From Talpa occidentalis (Eukaryota > Chordata > Mammalia > Eulipotyphla > Talpidae): DNA of 64,000 nt. The stretch covers positions 33,902,329 to 33,966,328 of the forward strand of contig NW_023601212.1 in assembly GCF_014898055.3 (NCBI RefSeq). The letters run 5' to 3'. The notes under the pieces are model-generated. The model saw nothing but the letters and a program-made list of their open reading frames with translations, searched no databases and was not told where the DNA came from. This document shows positions 12,721 to 24,644 of this stretch, piece after piece. The position numbers were made by a program, and so were the translations under genes. The first letter of the stretch is position 1; each line of letters starts with the position of its first letter.

Positions 12721-13234
12721 GTTACTAGAAGCTGCAGTTAGATCATGCTATTTCAACTTCTGTTGTTTTGGGTTGATGTATGCAGAAGTCTCCATTTCTG
12801 CATGAGGGTGATTCTAAGGAAGGCTCTTCATCCTCACAGCTCTGACAGGCAGACATGGTAGTGAGGGGTGATTCTTTGTGTCTCTAGAGGGCATTTCGAG
12901 ACAAGATCATTTCCCATTCTCCCAGAGTCACACATATTGCCCTGGAACTAAGGATGTCGTCTCTCACTTGCTCACCATTAGCCTTAGTTATTTTGGTACA
13001 GACCATGTTGGTATAACTTCATCCTTGTGATCACATTTATTATCATTACTATATCAAGTGCATATTCCCTGTGTGTTGAAGGTTTTCTTAGAGGCATGAA
13101 CCGGACTAATACATACCAGATTGGCAGAACATAAAACAGCATTAATTTACTTCTCAGTGTTTTCAGTTGATGTTCCTTGACTGTGTCAAGGGTTGAAGTC
13201 TCTGTAATCTCTATTTTAATGCCATGTAGGGGAA

Positions 13235-13450
13235 TATTCAATATTCATCACTTACTATTGAGTGCCTGCTTTGGTCTAAGTTACAGTATTAAGTGCTGAA
13301 TATTCAGCAGTAAGGAAATGTATGTATGGAACTTTCTCTCATGGGGGATTTCAGCATTTAAACAAAACAAGCAAATATGTAAATATTTAATTTATAGTTG
13401 TGCTAAGTGCTACAATGGGAAAATATAGTTTTATCTGAGAACAACTGAAA
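13235..13450 (-). mobile_element. L2-like LINE remnant
   Basis: The motif tactattgagtgcctgctttggtc, then ctaagtgctacaatggg, follows the antisense L2 3'-end pattern. Old and diverged. Confidence 0.45.
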
Positions 13451-13557
13451 GGAAAATAATATGCTTTCTAGGTGCTAGAGCACATTATACACAAATGAAA
13501 CTAATTTAACTTGTAATATAACCAGATTTATATATCAGATTAAATGGACTTTATAAT

Positions 13558-13690
13558 TAATCCATTCATTCATTCCACAGCATCTATGTTCACTGGCACT
13601 AGAGTGGTGCAGATAGTTGGCTCACAGAAATGACAAGACCCAGACTATCTTTGAGGAACTCATAGTTTAATGTTTACATAATTAACAGGT
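13558..13690 (-). mobile_element. L2-like LINE remnant
   Basis: The stretch starts atccattcattcattcc and later has gaggaactcatagttt, like an antisense L2 3' end. It ends about 70 bp before the penultimate exon. Confidence 0.4.
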
Positions 13691-13762
13691 ATCTCTCATT
13701 TAAATAATTGCAAACTGAGTGAAGACTTAAATATATTATTTTCCTCTTTTGTTCTTTTTCAG

Positions 13763-13917
13763 ATGAGGATAGGCATTCACTCGGGCTCCGTGCTGGCTGG
13801 CGTCGTGGGGGTGAGGATGCCCAGATACTGCCTTTTTGGAAACAATGTCACACTGGCGAGCAAATTCGAATCTGGAAGTCACCCTCGGCGCATCAATGTC
13901 AGTCCTACCACTTACCA
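13763..13917 (+). CDS. GUCY1A2: GUCY1A2 penultimate coding exon (guanylate cyclase catalytic domain)
   Basis: This exon encodes 51 full codons plus two bases of soluble guanylate cyclase alpha-2. The subunit pairs with beta-1 to form the nitric-oxide receptor that makes cGMP from GTP. The translation runs from [16 protein letters not shown] through [17 protein letters not shown] to NVSPTTYQ, the C-terminal half of the class III cyclase domain, which I recognise as alpha-2. The acceptor is a long pyrimidine tract ending ttttcag at 13762, and the donor is GTAAGT at 13918. The exon starts in phase 0 and ends in phase 2. The Gln codon CA|A is completed by the first base of the next exon at 32095, which confirms the pairing. 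Where beta-1 has the catalytic Asn and Arg (NLTSR), alpha-2 shows T and K (TLASK), as expected for the non-catalytic half of the heterodimer site. If the protein has the 732 residues of the human form, this is about residues 613-664. Confidence 0.95.
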
Positions 13918-14454
13918 GTAAGTGCCCCCTGGCCTCTTCCAGTCTTAAGCATTGCTCTGAGTGGCTGTTATGTTCCTGGGAGACTCTGTTCTTTATCTTG
14001 ATCCTATCACCGCCCCCCCCACCCTCCAGCCAGGATAGCGTGAGTAGATCTGCCCCCTTAAAAAATTGAGCTGGTGACAAACTTTGATTTGCTCCCTCAG
14101 AGAGTGACTTGACTGAGAGGTAAGTGCCACTTTGTCATTTCCCACAATCTCTGTCCTTCTGAGGTTTAAAATATAGGAGTGCAAATGTTAAAGGGCTGCA
14201 TTACACTAGAACTCTAATATTTGCAGAAAGTCCCTTGGTGTTTAGAAAAATCAAAGAATAAGGCAGGAAAGAGGGTTTGTTTGTTTTTATACATTTGAAA
14301 AATGAATATAAATAAGGATTCTCTAGAGTTAAATAAATACAGGGTACAAAGAAAACTTTAAATTTATCTTAAAGGTCATATTTGACAACTCTACATACTT
14401 TGACAGCTGAACTTGTCCTTATTTTGTGCTTGATAGATGACATCCGTCTGTTTC

Positions 14455-14580
14455 CTAAAAATTAAACTCCAAATGGGCAGGAACCATATCTATGCAGCCT
14501 CATTGTCATATCCCCAAAGCTTGCAAAAAAAATGTTTAGCACAACATAAGCATTCTATGAATATTTATTGCATAAACAAA
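14455..14580 (+). mobile_element. L2-like LINE 3' end
   Basis: The motifs gggcaggaaccatatctatg, catatccccaaagctt and agcattctatgaatatttatt follow the L2 3'-end pattern. A 114-codon ORF overlapping it has no coding support. Confidence 0.5.
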
Positions 14581-16679
14581 AGCATCAACAAGACAAACTC
14601 ATCTAGAATAAGAAAACAGCATGAGTCTCTTTTTTACCCTGTTGACCTTGGCTTTATTTGTTGGAGTGCAAATTATTTAATTAATTCCATGATTGAGATG
14701 ACTTTAGAGATCATATTAAAAAGCAATCAAGTCAAAATATTGACCATTATTTTTATTAACATGACTACAGAAAACCTTTAAGTAGAAACTTTAAATTACA
14801 GAGATAACAAAAGTTGATTATAATAAAAAAATGGTAATACTTTGAAGCTTTTGACACCACAAATATATAATCAAGAAAAGATAAAGTCTTTCAAAGAGAA
14901 GTATTTCCAGATTCATGAGAAAGTGGTGAGAAAGGGGACTGAATTTGCAAATATAAAATCAAGGAGAAGTTGCTTAAGAATCACATCATATTTTGGGTTT
15001 TTACATATTTTTTTTTCCTCTTACAGTTCTTCCAATTTCCCTTACAAAATTCTGGATGTAGATGCTGTAGTCATAATTTCCATATTAAACTGAATTTTGG
15101 AAACATCCTAGAACAGTGATGATGACAGTCTGTCCTCTAGACCATAGAACGAGGAGGACAAGATCCTACCAACCCCCTCACCTCCATGCTGTTACCATGG
15201 CTACATTTTTCCCCAATATAGAGCTAATACTTATGGTCTGTGTTTGTGTAACTTGGTGTAGATTTACATCTGCTGGAAATTCCATTTAAAAATTGTGTAT
15301 AAAGAATGGATCGACTGTGTGAGGAGTTCTGTAGCTTACTTTGCTTACATATGACCAAAAAAAAAAAGAAAAAGAAAACAGAAGAATCCCCCTCACACAC
15401 ACATACCACCCAAGGCCAGTGCATTTGGGTACTCTGAGTCTTTATAATCTTTTTCATAATCATTGGGTTTATGATGATGCCAGTGATGTATAAGTTCTGA
15501 CAGACTGAGTTATCTCCGGCACTGCTTGTGTCAAAATTGTGTTCTGTTGCTGTTTTCCTGAAAACAAATAAGCAAGCAACAAATGGAGGCATGGGTGGGG
15601 ACATTGAATTGCCATGTGGGTAGATTCTTAAAGAATCTGGCCTCAAATCATGTCATTCATACTAATACTTTATAAAAATATTTTTACATTTAGTCTATCC
15701 TCACATAACCCTTTTCCTTCCTTTTTGCTGTCTTCCTTCCCACCATATTGGTTGACCACGTGATAGGCACTAATGTGATAAGCATGACCAGCATAACTAG
15801 GATCTTTGCTCTTGTGGATGAGACTGCAGACGAGGAGTTGGATGTATCTGAGTAGTCGACAACTACAGCAGACCAGGGCCAAGGTCCTGATTAGAGTATT
15901 AGAGCAACAGGAGGAAGGGGCTAAAATGAGGACAAAGAAACTGAAGTCAAATTAGAGAAAGTGGTAAATCATATAAAGGAGTTTTGAATTAATTCCAAAA
16001 ACAGTGAAGAGCACTAAAGAGTTCTAAGCAAATGAGTAATGTGATTAGATTTGTGCTTTAAAGAGATCGCCACGCTTGTAAACTGGAGAATAAGTTAGGT
16101 TGTGAGAGAGGCAGCCAGCCAGTGATTGACAGCAGGCAATCAATCTCTATTTCCTGCATGGAAATGCAGCTGATTACTCAAATCTAAGAGTCCCATCTTC
16201 CCATGCTTCTGAAGAGTGATTGGACTCTGACCACTGACATCCATTTTAATCTGGGGTACCATTAAAGCAAATGCACCTTGGTTCCTTATAAGTTTCTAGC
16301 ATCTTAAAATCAGGTCTATGAGCTCTGCATACCTGGGTTTTCAGATTCTGGATCTGTTGTGGCTAAGTACTTTGTGTTGGTTTCCTGTCCTCCATTCTGC
16401 ACAGTTCAGCTGCTGCGTGTATACCTGTTCTGTTCCACACTGCAAGGGTGATTTATGAACCAACAGGTGTAGTGTGTACTTCCCCAGGACACCCAAAGTG
16501 AAATGTCAGGATTGATGGCGCAGAGATAGTCTCAATAAGGAGGTAATATTGCACTTTCTTAGAGTAAATAGGAATTTATGAAATGAAACTCACTCATGCA
16601 AGCTTGAAATCTTGAGTTTTCCTTCTGACATCCTTCATCATGTCCAATGTGTTCTGACTATCTTAAAATATTCAGAGAG
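14581..16679. other. GUCY1A2 intron, possible L2 remnant
   Basis: No exon is visible. At about 15930-16100 a block with attccaaaaacagtgaagagc and gagtaatgtgattagatttg resembles an internal L2 segment. Otherwise unassigned. Confidence 0.4.
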
Positions 16680-16952
16680 GGGCCTCCCCGGTGGCGCAGC
16701 GGTTGAGCGCTGGGTTGCGAAGTTGCCCGCGGCCTCTGTGGCACCGGTTCGATCCCCGGCTGCTCCCCAGCCACCAGAGGAGGGTCCCACATGGCCCGCA
16801 GACCTCTCCTGCCGCCCGCTGCTCCCCTCAGCACTGTACTTCGGTCCTTCTGCCTGCTCTGCTCCCTGCTCTGGCTCTGGTGAATTCTCTCACCCTCCCG
16901 CGCTTCTGACTGTACCCAGTGCTTGTATAAACAAACAAACAAACAAAAAAAA
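16680..16952 (+). mobile_element. tRNA-derived SINE, well preserved
   Basis: Pol III internal promoter elements are clear: A box tggcgcagcgg (16692-16702) and B box ggttcgatccc (16746-16756). The tail is a run of caaa units. It is flanked by attcagagag (16670-16679 and 16953-16962). Confidence 0.96.
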
Positions 16953-18290
16953 ATTCAGAGAGATTTCTATTCAATTTATTTTTAATAAGGATTTAATCAT
17001 CATGATCTTTGAATAGAGTAGTTGAATACAATAATTTAATTTTCTAAATAATTCATTTCAAATACATTTTGACTGAAATACTTAAATAATTGATTCAAAT
17101 AATACTTTTGTAAATACTTTAAAGTACTAAAGTTAAAAGAAATAATAAAATACCTATATATTTATTACTTTATTATATTTGACTCAGATATTATTGAATA
17201 GAAGTAAAACATTTTCTTTGGATTTTTCTTTTTCATTGTGATGCACACTCTATTTAGTGTGTTTCAAAGTCCAGTGTTTTATACATTAACTTGCTCATAT
17301 GAATGTAGACATTAATAATAGATTTTTATTTTACATGTTTTAATTGGCATGTGTGATATTTCACCATAAGTCTTTCTCATTTTATTCTTATGATCTATTC
17401 ATGTAAAGTATATAGCTTTAATATACTATACAACATCCCAGTATATGGCTGCACCCCATATTTAATTTTCATTCATCTGTTCTTATATTGATGAACACTT
17501 AAGTTTTATCTAATTTTTGTGATAAGATGTGCTCCCATGAACATTTATCTACCTATCAATGTATCAGCTAGGCTACTTGACTTTTCATATTACAGAAATA
17601 ATTGGGTTGCCTGTAGGTTGCTAGAATTGGAATGATCAGTGTTGTTTATCTGAAAATTCATCTGGACATATAATAAAGATTTTTGGAATCAGGGCCATAA
17701 TTTATATATAATAGTCTTCATTTTTTAGACAGAGTGACTCATCTCCTTGCTGGCAGCGATGCCCACTATCATTTCCTCTTCAACCTACAGCACTTTATTG
17801 CTAGTTTTATTACTGGACAAAAAGAACTGCTTAATGAGTTTTGAGTTTTCAGTGTTAGATGCTTTTATTTTTCTCCAGTAAGTGTGATGTTTACACCCAT
17901 TTTGTCCCATACTTACCCAATTAAAAATAATGTGCACATTACAATTATCTTTTAACACATGCTACTGATCTGTGAAACTGAAATAATTGCTTATATTAGG
18001 ATGGTTTCAGCAAATTTTGAAATGGCATGAATAATCTAATGATTTGCCAGAGCAGAATTGTTTACCTTGTTACGTACAAACTAAAAAAGTACAAAACATT
18101 TTAATATTTTCTTTAAACATTTTTCTTTTCCTGATTTACAACTGATCTGGTTCTGAGCTTCAGACTGCCCACTTTTCATTCATTGATAAAGGCCCCTGAA
18201 AATGAAGTAGCCTTGGGATCAGGGCTGTATAATCAGCTCATCCTGCCTGGGCATGTTCACGGGACAGGAGAGAGTCTGGGGTCAATGCTC
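16953..18290. other. GUCY1A2 intron, very AT-rich
   Basis: Long A/T-rich stretches (especially 16960-17220). No exon or recent repeat is recognised. Confidence 0.5.
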
Positions 18291-18294
18291 AGAG

Positions 18295-18490
18295 TCAGAG
18301 CACAAAGCTTGGCATCCAGGCTCAATGACGAGTTATTGTGTTTCATGATTCAGGAAATGAATTTAGCAACTTTATTTCTCTGGGTTCTATTTTCTCATCT
18401 TTACATTATTTGAGAAGATTACTGTTAGGGTTAAATATGATGTTTATACAGATCTCAATACTTGAAATACAGTGGGTATTCATGTATTGC
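18295..18490 (+). mobile_element. MIR remnant
   Basis: The order gacgagttattgtgtttcatg, then ttctcatctttacatta, ggttaaatatgat and acagtgggtattcat follows the MIR body in sense. Confidence 0.55.
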
Positions 18491-18744
18491 TTCATCTTAG
18501 CCTTTCATGAAGGAATAAATCATATTATTTCTATTTTATTCTTATATTTTATACATTTAGCCATGTTAAATGATTTATGGTAATTACAGTCCTCATCTGG
18601 CAGTCCCAAGGAAACAATCGATTTTATAATTTAGACAAAGGCATTCTGAGCTATGACTCAGAACTGAGTGAGTAATCAGTTTAGTCCTACAAATTTTTTG
18701 TTTCGTTTTTCTGTAGTTTTGTAATTCAGGTAATATGAGCTTAC

Positions 18745-19750
18745 AATGTTGTGTGGGATCCAGAAGTACGAATTCTCTTTCTACACTCACCACCAACCAT
18801 CCATCTCTATCCCTTCCCCACCTCCCTCTCTGGTAACCACATTCTGATGTCAGAGTCTAGAGGTTGGATTTTGTTTTCCTCCCCCGCCCCTTATATTGCA
18901 CAAATGAGTAAAATCATATTGTATTTGTCTTTCTCCTTCTTCATTCATCAAGCATCATCCCTTTAAGGTTTATCCTTGTTATCAGGAGTGGCAAGATTTC
19001 ATTGTTTTATGACTAATATTCTTGTGTGTACCATGTCGTCTTTACCCATTCATACCTTTCAGTACTTGGCATGTTTCGATATATTTGCTAGTATGAATAG
19101 GGCAGTGAGGAACATAGCATTGCACATATTTTTTTGGAATAGTGTTTTCATATTCTTTGGGTAAATGCCCAGATGTAGAATTACTGGATCATTTGGCAGT
19201 TCATTTTTTAATTTTCTGAGGAACATCCACACTGTTTTTCTTAGTACCTTTACCAATTTACATTATTATCAGCAGTACATGGGGGTTCCTTTTTCTCCAT
19301 ATTCTCCCCAGCACTTTTAATTTTTTGACTTTTTGATAATAACCATTTGGACTGGTATAAAGTGGTTTGCATTGCCATAATGATAAATGATGTAGAACAT
19401 CTTTTCATTTGTCTGTTAGCTCTCTGTGTGTCTCCTTTGGTGAAATGCCTATTTATATCCTCTGCCTATATTTTAATTGAGTACATTATTTTGTTTTTGA
19501 GTCGTGTGAGTTGTTTATATGTTTAGGATATTAACCCCATGTCCAATGCATGATTTACAAATATCTTCTATGCAATAGGCTGTCTTTTTAAACAATGGTT
19601 TCTTTTCTATGCAGATGATTTTTGGTTTGATGTAACCCTGTTGTTTCTCGTGCCTTCAGAGATTAATCCAAAAGACACAACTGAGACTAATATTAAAGAA
19701 CTGTCACCTCTGTTATCATCCACATATTTTATGGCTTGCTGGAGTTTTTC
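18745..19750 (-). mobile_element. old L1 ORF2 segment, antisense
   Basis: Reverse-complement ORF2 blocks are visible (gggtaaatgcccagatgta, gaggaacatccacactg, tatgcagatgatttttggtt). It is much more diverged than copies A and B. Confidence 0.75.
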
Positions 19751-21180
19751 TCTGTTCCTTTTTTTCCCTTCCCTTGAGGCTTGCTGTTTTACCTAGTGTG
19801 TCTAAGTTGCCTTTTCACCATCTTTTGTGTTTTCACTGTAGGTTTTTGCTTTGTGGTTACTGTGAGGTTCAAATATGAAATCATATGTATATATTGATCT
19901 GCACTGAGCTGATAACTACTTATATTTGAAAACAGTCCATTCTGTGTATTTTTTACTACCCCTGCAACACTGCACTTTGGCTGGGTTTGGTTTCCATTCC
20001 AGACTAAGGTGTGCTCAGCGCAGGTGCTGTGGGTCTAGCCTTGGTGTGTGTCTGGCTGGAGTTGCTGCAGACCCCACTTGGTATTTCTGTGTGGTCTGCC
20101 ATGTCGTTGTCACCTGGTGGTGTCAGCATTGTGGCTAGTTGCTGGAGCTGGGCTCTCACATGGCTAGATTGCAGGAGGTGCTCTGGGGTAACTGGGCTAT
20201 TGGTGGTAGAAACTGCACTATGTGCCTGTTTGAGATCTGGAGGTGGCAACTTGCATGCGTGACTTGGAGAAAAAAGAGTTGAGTTTTAGAAGTGGCTGAG
20301 GGTGCCTGACTGGGGCTTTGCAGGGCTGTGGACCCGGCCACTGCTTAACTGAGGTGCACCCAGGCTGGGATCTTGCAGGGGTCAGGCTGAGCTTGGGCTG
20401 ACAGTGGATTGAGGCTGAGGGTAGAGTCCAGTTGCTAGTTGGGTATGTTTGAGCGTGATTTTAGGTACTTGTGAGTAGGCAGGGGTGTCCACCAGGGGCC
20501 TTTCCTTGTTTATCTACCAAGAGTAGACCCTCTTGATTCTTGTTTCTTGGTCTTAGCCTGCATGGCTACTCCAGGGAGTGGATGGAGCTCTCCTCAGGGA
20601 TTCACTTTAGGGTCTGATAGTGTGGAAGCTGAGTTCCAGATGACACCCACCTTGCCAACAGCAATGTCAAGGGTTGCCAAGATACTGCCAGCTGGTGACC
20701 TCTTTCCTGGATCATTCCCTAGGGCTCCTTACCTCCCCAGCCAACACTATGGTATATGGTATTTGTTCACCTATGGAGAGAGCAAGGCAAATGAATCTCT
20801 TGCTGGCTTATTAACACCTGGTTCTCACTGTCTGCTTCCCTCAGTGCAGGGTCTCCTGGAGCTCATCTCAAAGTAGGGTCATAGGGTTGGGCTGATGAGT
20901 GTCAGAGGTCGCCCTCTCCCTGCTCCCCAGGGAAAAGTTCTGCACCTTAGACACATTTTTTCTGATTGTGCCACCTGCCCTGTGATGGGCTTTCTTCTTG
21001 GCTAAACATCCCTCTGACTCATCTGGGTATTGCCTTTTTTCCCTTGGTTGTGGAAACTATTCAGCCAGCAGGTTTCTGCTGTGTAGACTAGTACATAGTT
21101 AGGTGTAGATGCTGTGATCATGAGAGGAGGGAAGCATGAGTCCTCCCTCTTCCACCATCTTGGGGCTACCTCTCTCCCTA
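19751..21180. mobile_element. GC-richer old repeat block, probably L1 5' region in antisense
   Basis: Unlike its surroundings this block is GC-rich, with many ctgg/tggg words, and ends ttccaccatcttggggct. That is how an antisense L1 5' end (or some LTRs) reads. It directly follows an antisense L1 ORF2 segment, so one internally deleted antisense L1 would explain both. The ORFs inside are low-complexity by-products. Confidence 0.4.
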
Positions 21181-21559
21181 CCCAATTTTATTTGCAAAGG
21201 CATCTAATTGATGACTAAGTCATAGTCATGTGATAAAAAATGTTTATTTTCTTAGCACATACAGCAGTTCCATCTTATCTGTGGTTGTACTTCCCACAGC
21301 TTCATACGCCAGGTCAGCTGCATCTGAAAATAATAAGTACATTATGTTTTGAGAGGAGTGACAAAATTCACATAATATATATTGTTATTATTATGGTATA
21401 GTGTATAATATATATCATTATCATTATAATTCTATTTTATTATTGTTTCTAACCTCTTACTGTGCCTAAATTAAACTTTGTCATAGATATCTATGTATTG
21501 GAATAAACATTACTCATACAGGGTTAACTGTCTGAAATTCAGGCATCCACTGGGGCGCT

Positions 21560-22380
21560 TGAACTGTATCTTCTGCAGAGAAGTAGAGACTACTGTTGAG
21601 ACAGATAAGCTAATTAGATTACCACAACATTTGTGGCTTAAATTATACAAATTCATGATCTTAGTTCTGTGAGACAGAAGACTGACATGGGACAAAACCA
21701 AGGTGTCATCTAGGCTGCATTCTTTTCTGGGAGTTGGACAAGACACTGGCTTTTTGCCTTGTTCAACTCTAGAAGCCGCATCATTCTTTGGTTCACGGCT
21801 CCATCCTCCATCATAAAGTGGGTGATACAGCTTCTCTTAATGCTGCATTCTTTGTCACATCTGCGTTTCCAACTCTTCCCTTCTTTCTCCTTCTTCTACT
21901 TTATATATAAGATTTATTTATTTATGCATACAAGAGCTGGGGTATGGACCAGAGGTGTGTGGGGGGGTGGTGAGAGGATTCACCAGAGACAGAGTGGGGA
22001 GCAGAACAGGTAGATTGACTGATGTACACTGCTGAGGGGAGCAGCAGGTGAGGTGGGAGAGGTCTGCTGTGCCATGTGGGCTGTGCCATGTGGGGATCAA
22101 ACTTATGCTGTAGAGGCTGCGGACAGCTTCGTAGGTTGCATCTTAACCCCTTGTGCCACCAGGGAGGCCCGTCTCTCTTTTACTTTTAAGAACCCTTGTG
22201 ATTACACTGGGTCCATTGGAGGGTCATTTTTTTTTTTAAAGTCAGCTAACTTGCAACCTTAGTTCATCTTTGCCCTGTATCCTAACATAGTTGCCGATTC
22301 TTTGGGCTGGGACATGAACATTTGGACTTTTGGGGGAAGAGGATGATTATTCTGCTTACAATAAGGGGGAACCTCAGGGA
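21560..22380 (-). mobile_element. MaLR-type (MLT-like) LTR remnant, antisense, split by a SINE
   Basis: The blocks tgtggcttaaattatacaaat, tagttctgtgagacagaag, gattacactgggtcc and a terminal ggattatt-like motif match the pattern of old ERVL-MaLR LTRs in antisense. The SINE at 21905-22170 interrupts it. No coding part is present. Confidence 0.5.
21905..22170 (-). mobile_element. tRNA-derived SINE
   Basis: Starts aagatttatttatttatgc and ends ccaccagggaggccc. It is inserted in an older LTR remnant. Confidence 0.92.
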
Positions 22381-22554
22381 TGAAATCTCCCTGTAGCTGT
22401 AGCCTTGATCCTTCCTTGTCCATGAGAAAAAAATTTAAATCAATTATGATAAAATATCTGGTGAAGAAAAAGAATTGTGCAATATGAGGTTTCTGGCTTC
22501 TAAAAGGTTTTTACTGGAATTTGAGATTTCTGAAGAGTGAAACCTATTACAGGG

Positions 22555-22860
22555 TGACTAAGAAGCAACAGAAATTTCTCACAATTTTGGAGGTGGAAGT
22601 CCAAGGTCATGTTACTGTCATAGCCCAGGTTCTGGGAAGAGTGGCTTGCAGATGTCTGAGTTCCTGACTTCTTGTTTCCTCATATCAGGGGGAGAAGCAA
22701 GCTCTTTTGTAATTCTTAGAAAGGTAATCACCTCATTCCTGATTTCATTTCACCCTGTTCCTTTAGGGGAATACCTAAATACCATCACCTTTAGGGGAAG
22801 AGTTTCAGCAAATGAAAACTGGGATGACAGAAACATTCAGTCCTATTGTTAAGAAGTAGA
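22555..22860 (-). mobile_element. MLT1-like LTR remnant, antisense
   Basis: The motifs caacagaaatttctcacaatt, ggaggtggaagtccaagg, ataccatcacctttagg and aacattcagtcc are the antisense of the MLT1 LTR. Confidence 0.65.
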
Positions 22861-22899
22861 TTTGCTGACTTAAGGAGGAATTGTCCTAAGAAATGGAAA

Positions 22900-23174
22900 T
22901 TTTTTTAAAGATTTGTTTATTTATGCACACAAGAACTGGGGTGTAAGCCAGAGGTGTTGGGGGGGGCGGTGAGAGGATTCACTAGAGACAGAGTGGGGAG
23001 CAGAACAGGAAGATCTACGAAATACACTGCCAAGGGGAGCAGCCAGCGAGACAGGAAAGGTCTGCTGCACCATGTGGGTCAGCTCCTTGGCTGGCCAGGG
23101 ATAGAACTCTTGCTGAAGTGGCTGGTGATAGCTTGATGGCACTGTCTTTAACCCCTGCACCACCAGGGAGGCCC
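22900..23174 (-). mobile_element. tRNA-derived SINE
   Basis: Starts tttttttaaagatttgttt and ends caccagggaggccc. Diverged relative to the 16.7-kb copy. Confidence 0.92.
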
Positions 23175-23369
23175 GAGAAATTGGATTTTTACAAAGATGC
23201 CTGAGCCTTCTCTCCACAATATGCCCTCAGACATAGCTATCCCTTGTATAATTTCTAAAATAGCTGGGCTTTAAGAAGTTGCAATACCCCACAAACCTAA
23301 AGTTAGGCTGAAGTTTGGGATAGTGAGTACTTTCCTAGCTCAGGTATCAGAACTGAATCATATCGCAGA

Positions 23370-23490
23370 TATTACCTTGCTGTGTGATTTCTGGCAGGCC
23401 AGGTAATATGCGTGGCTTGATCTCTCCTCTGCAATGAGAGGGATGATTTCTAAAACATCCTTTAGCTTTAAAATGAGATGTTAATACTGC
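23370..23490 (+). mobile_element. MIR remnant
   Basis: The stretch ccttgctgtgtgatttctgg followed by ctcctctgcaatgagag and tcctttagctttaaaatg is the MIR 3' half in sense. Confidence 0.5.
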
Positions 23491-24098
23491 TAGCTAATGT
23501 TTATGGAATTACTTAGTCTCTCTCCAAGCTTGGAGACCTGAGACTTAGGTGAAATAAGTGTGGGTGCCAGAACTCAAAGAGCTGACTTACCTGAAGGCTG
23601 AGGTCTATTTCCATAGCTAATGGTAAGAAACAGTGATTTCTGAAGATAGCTTGCATGGATGGGAGGACAATGAGGAAGACAATAGGAAGCGAGCTAGAAT
23701 CAGGAGAGGAGATTGCATTCCTTCCCTCTGTACATGTAAATATGCTGTCCTGTCTGGCAGTCCTTTCCATACCATGGATGATAAAGAGGAGGTGTGTTCT
23801 TTCTTATATGGTGTTTCCGTATTTCCAACCATAACAGTATCTCTAAATCTGGATCTGAACATGAGTTACATATGTCAATGTTATAGCAAATAGACACTTC
23901 TAGCCATCTTTTGTTTCTGTGAGGCTAAAACAGTTTGTGGGATTGTGTCTCTAAAGCATGTAAGAAAAGTCACCAGTAATATGGGCTTGCTATGTAGGAT
24001 TTTACTTTAGGTAATGTGGAAGAATGCATCTTTTTAGTATAGCAAAACATGTATGGAATAATTGAAAAAAAGACATTTTGGTTAGAAGTTAATAGTTG

Positions 24099-24369
24099 TT
24101 GGGCCTCCCTGGTGGCACAGTGGGTTGAGTGCAGTGCAGTGAAGCTGTCCACAGCCTCCACAGCATAGGTTCGATTCCCAGCCTGCCAGGGAGATACCCA
24201 CATGGCGCAGCAGACCTCTCCTGGCTCACCCGCTGCTCCCCTCAGCAGTGTATTTCAGTAGATCTTCCTGCTCTGCTCCCCACTCTGTCTCTGGTGAATT
24301 CTCTCACCCTCCCGCACCTCTGGCCTGTACCCTAGTTCTTGTATAAATAAAAATAAATCTTAAAAAAAT
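24099..24369 (+). mobile_element. tRNA-derived SINE
   Basis: Head gggcctccctggtggcacag, B box ggttcgattcc, tail taaataaaaataaatc. Flanked by ttaatagttg (24089-24098 and 24370-24379). Confidence 0.94.
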
Positions 24370-24391
24370 TTAATAGTTGAGTTTAAAAACT

Positions 24392-24644
24392 CCTTTTTTT
24401 AAGATTTTTAAAAATTTATTTATGCATAGACAAACTGGGGTGTAGTCCAGAGGTGCAAGGGTTGAGAAGATTTAGCAGAGACAGAGTGGGGAGCAGAGCA
24501 GGTGGATCTACTGAAATACAATGCTGAGGGGTGCAGGAGAGGTCTGCTGCACCATGTGTGGGTCATCTCCCTAGATGGGGATCAAACTCAGATCTCAGCA
24601 GTGGTAGTGCTGAGACTTAACCCTTAGGCCACCAGGGAGGCCCC
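24392..24644 (-). mobile_element. tRNA-derived SINE, diverged
   Basis: Starts ttttttttaagatttttaaa and ends ccaccagggaggcccc. It lies about 20 bp from an oppositely oriented SINE. Confidence 0.88.

Noticed and set aside
13736..14080. 114-codon - strand frame overlapping the GUCY1A2 exon
   Set aside because: Shadow of the conserved exon on the other strand, running through both splice sites.
14437..14781. 114-codon + strand frame
   Set aside because: It begins in an L2-like 3' end and has no coding character.
16612..17016. 134-codon + strand frame (similar ones in most SINEs, e.g. 56552-57061)
   Set aside because: It reads through a SINE body and tail. Repeated SINE translations account for it.
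19926..20876. Several frames of 70-109 codons on both strands
   Set aside because: They lie in a GC-rich old repeat block. Overlapping frames on both strands point to composition, not coding.
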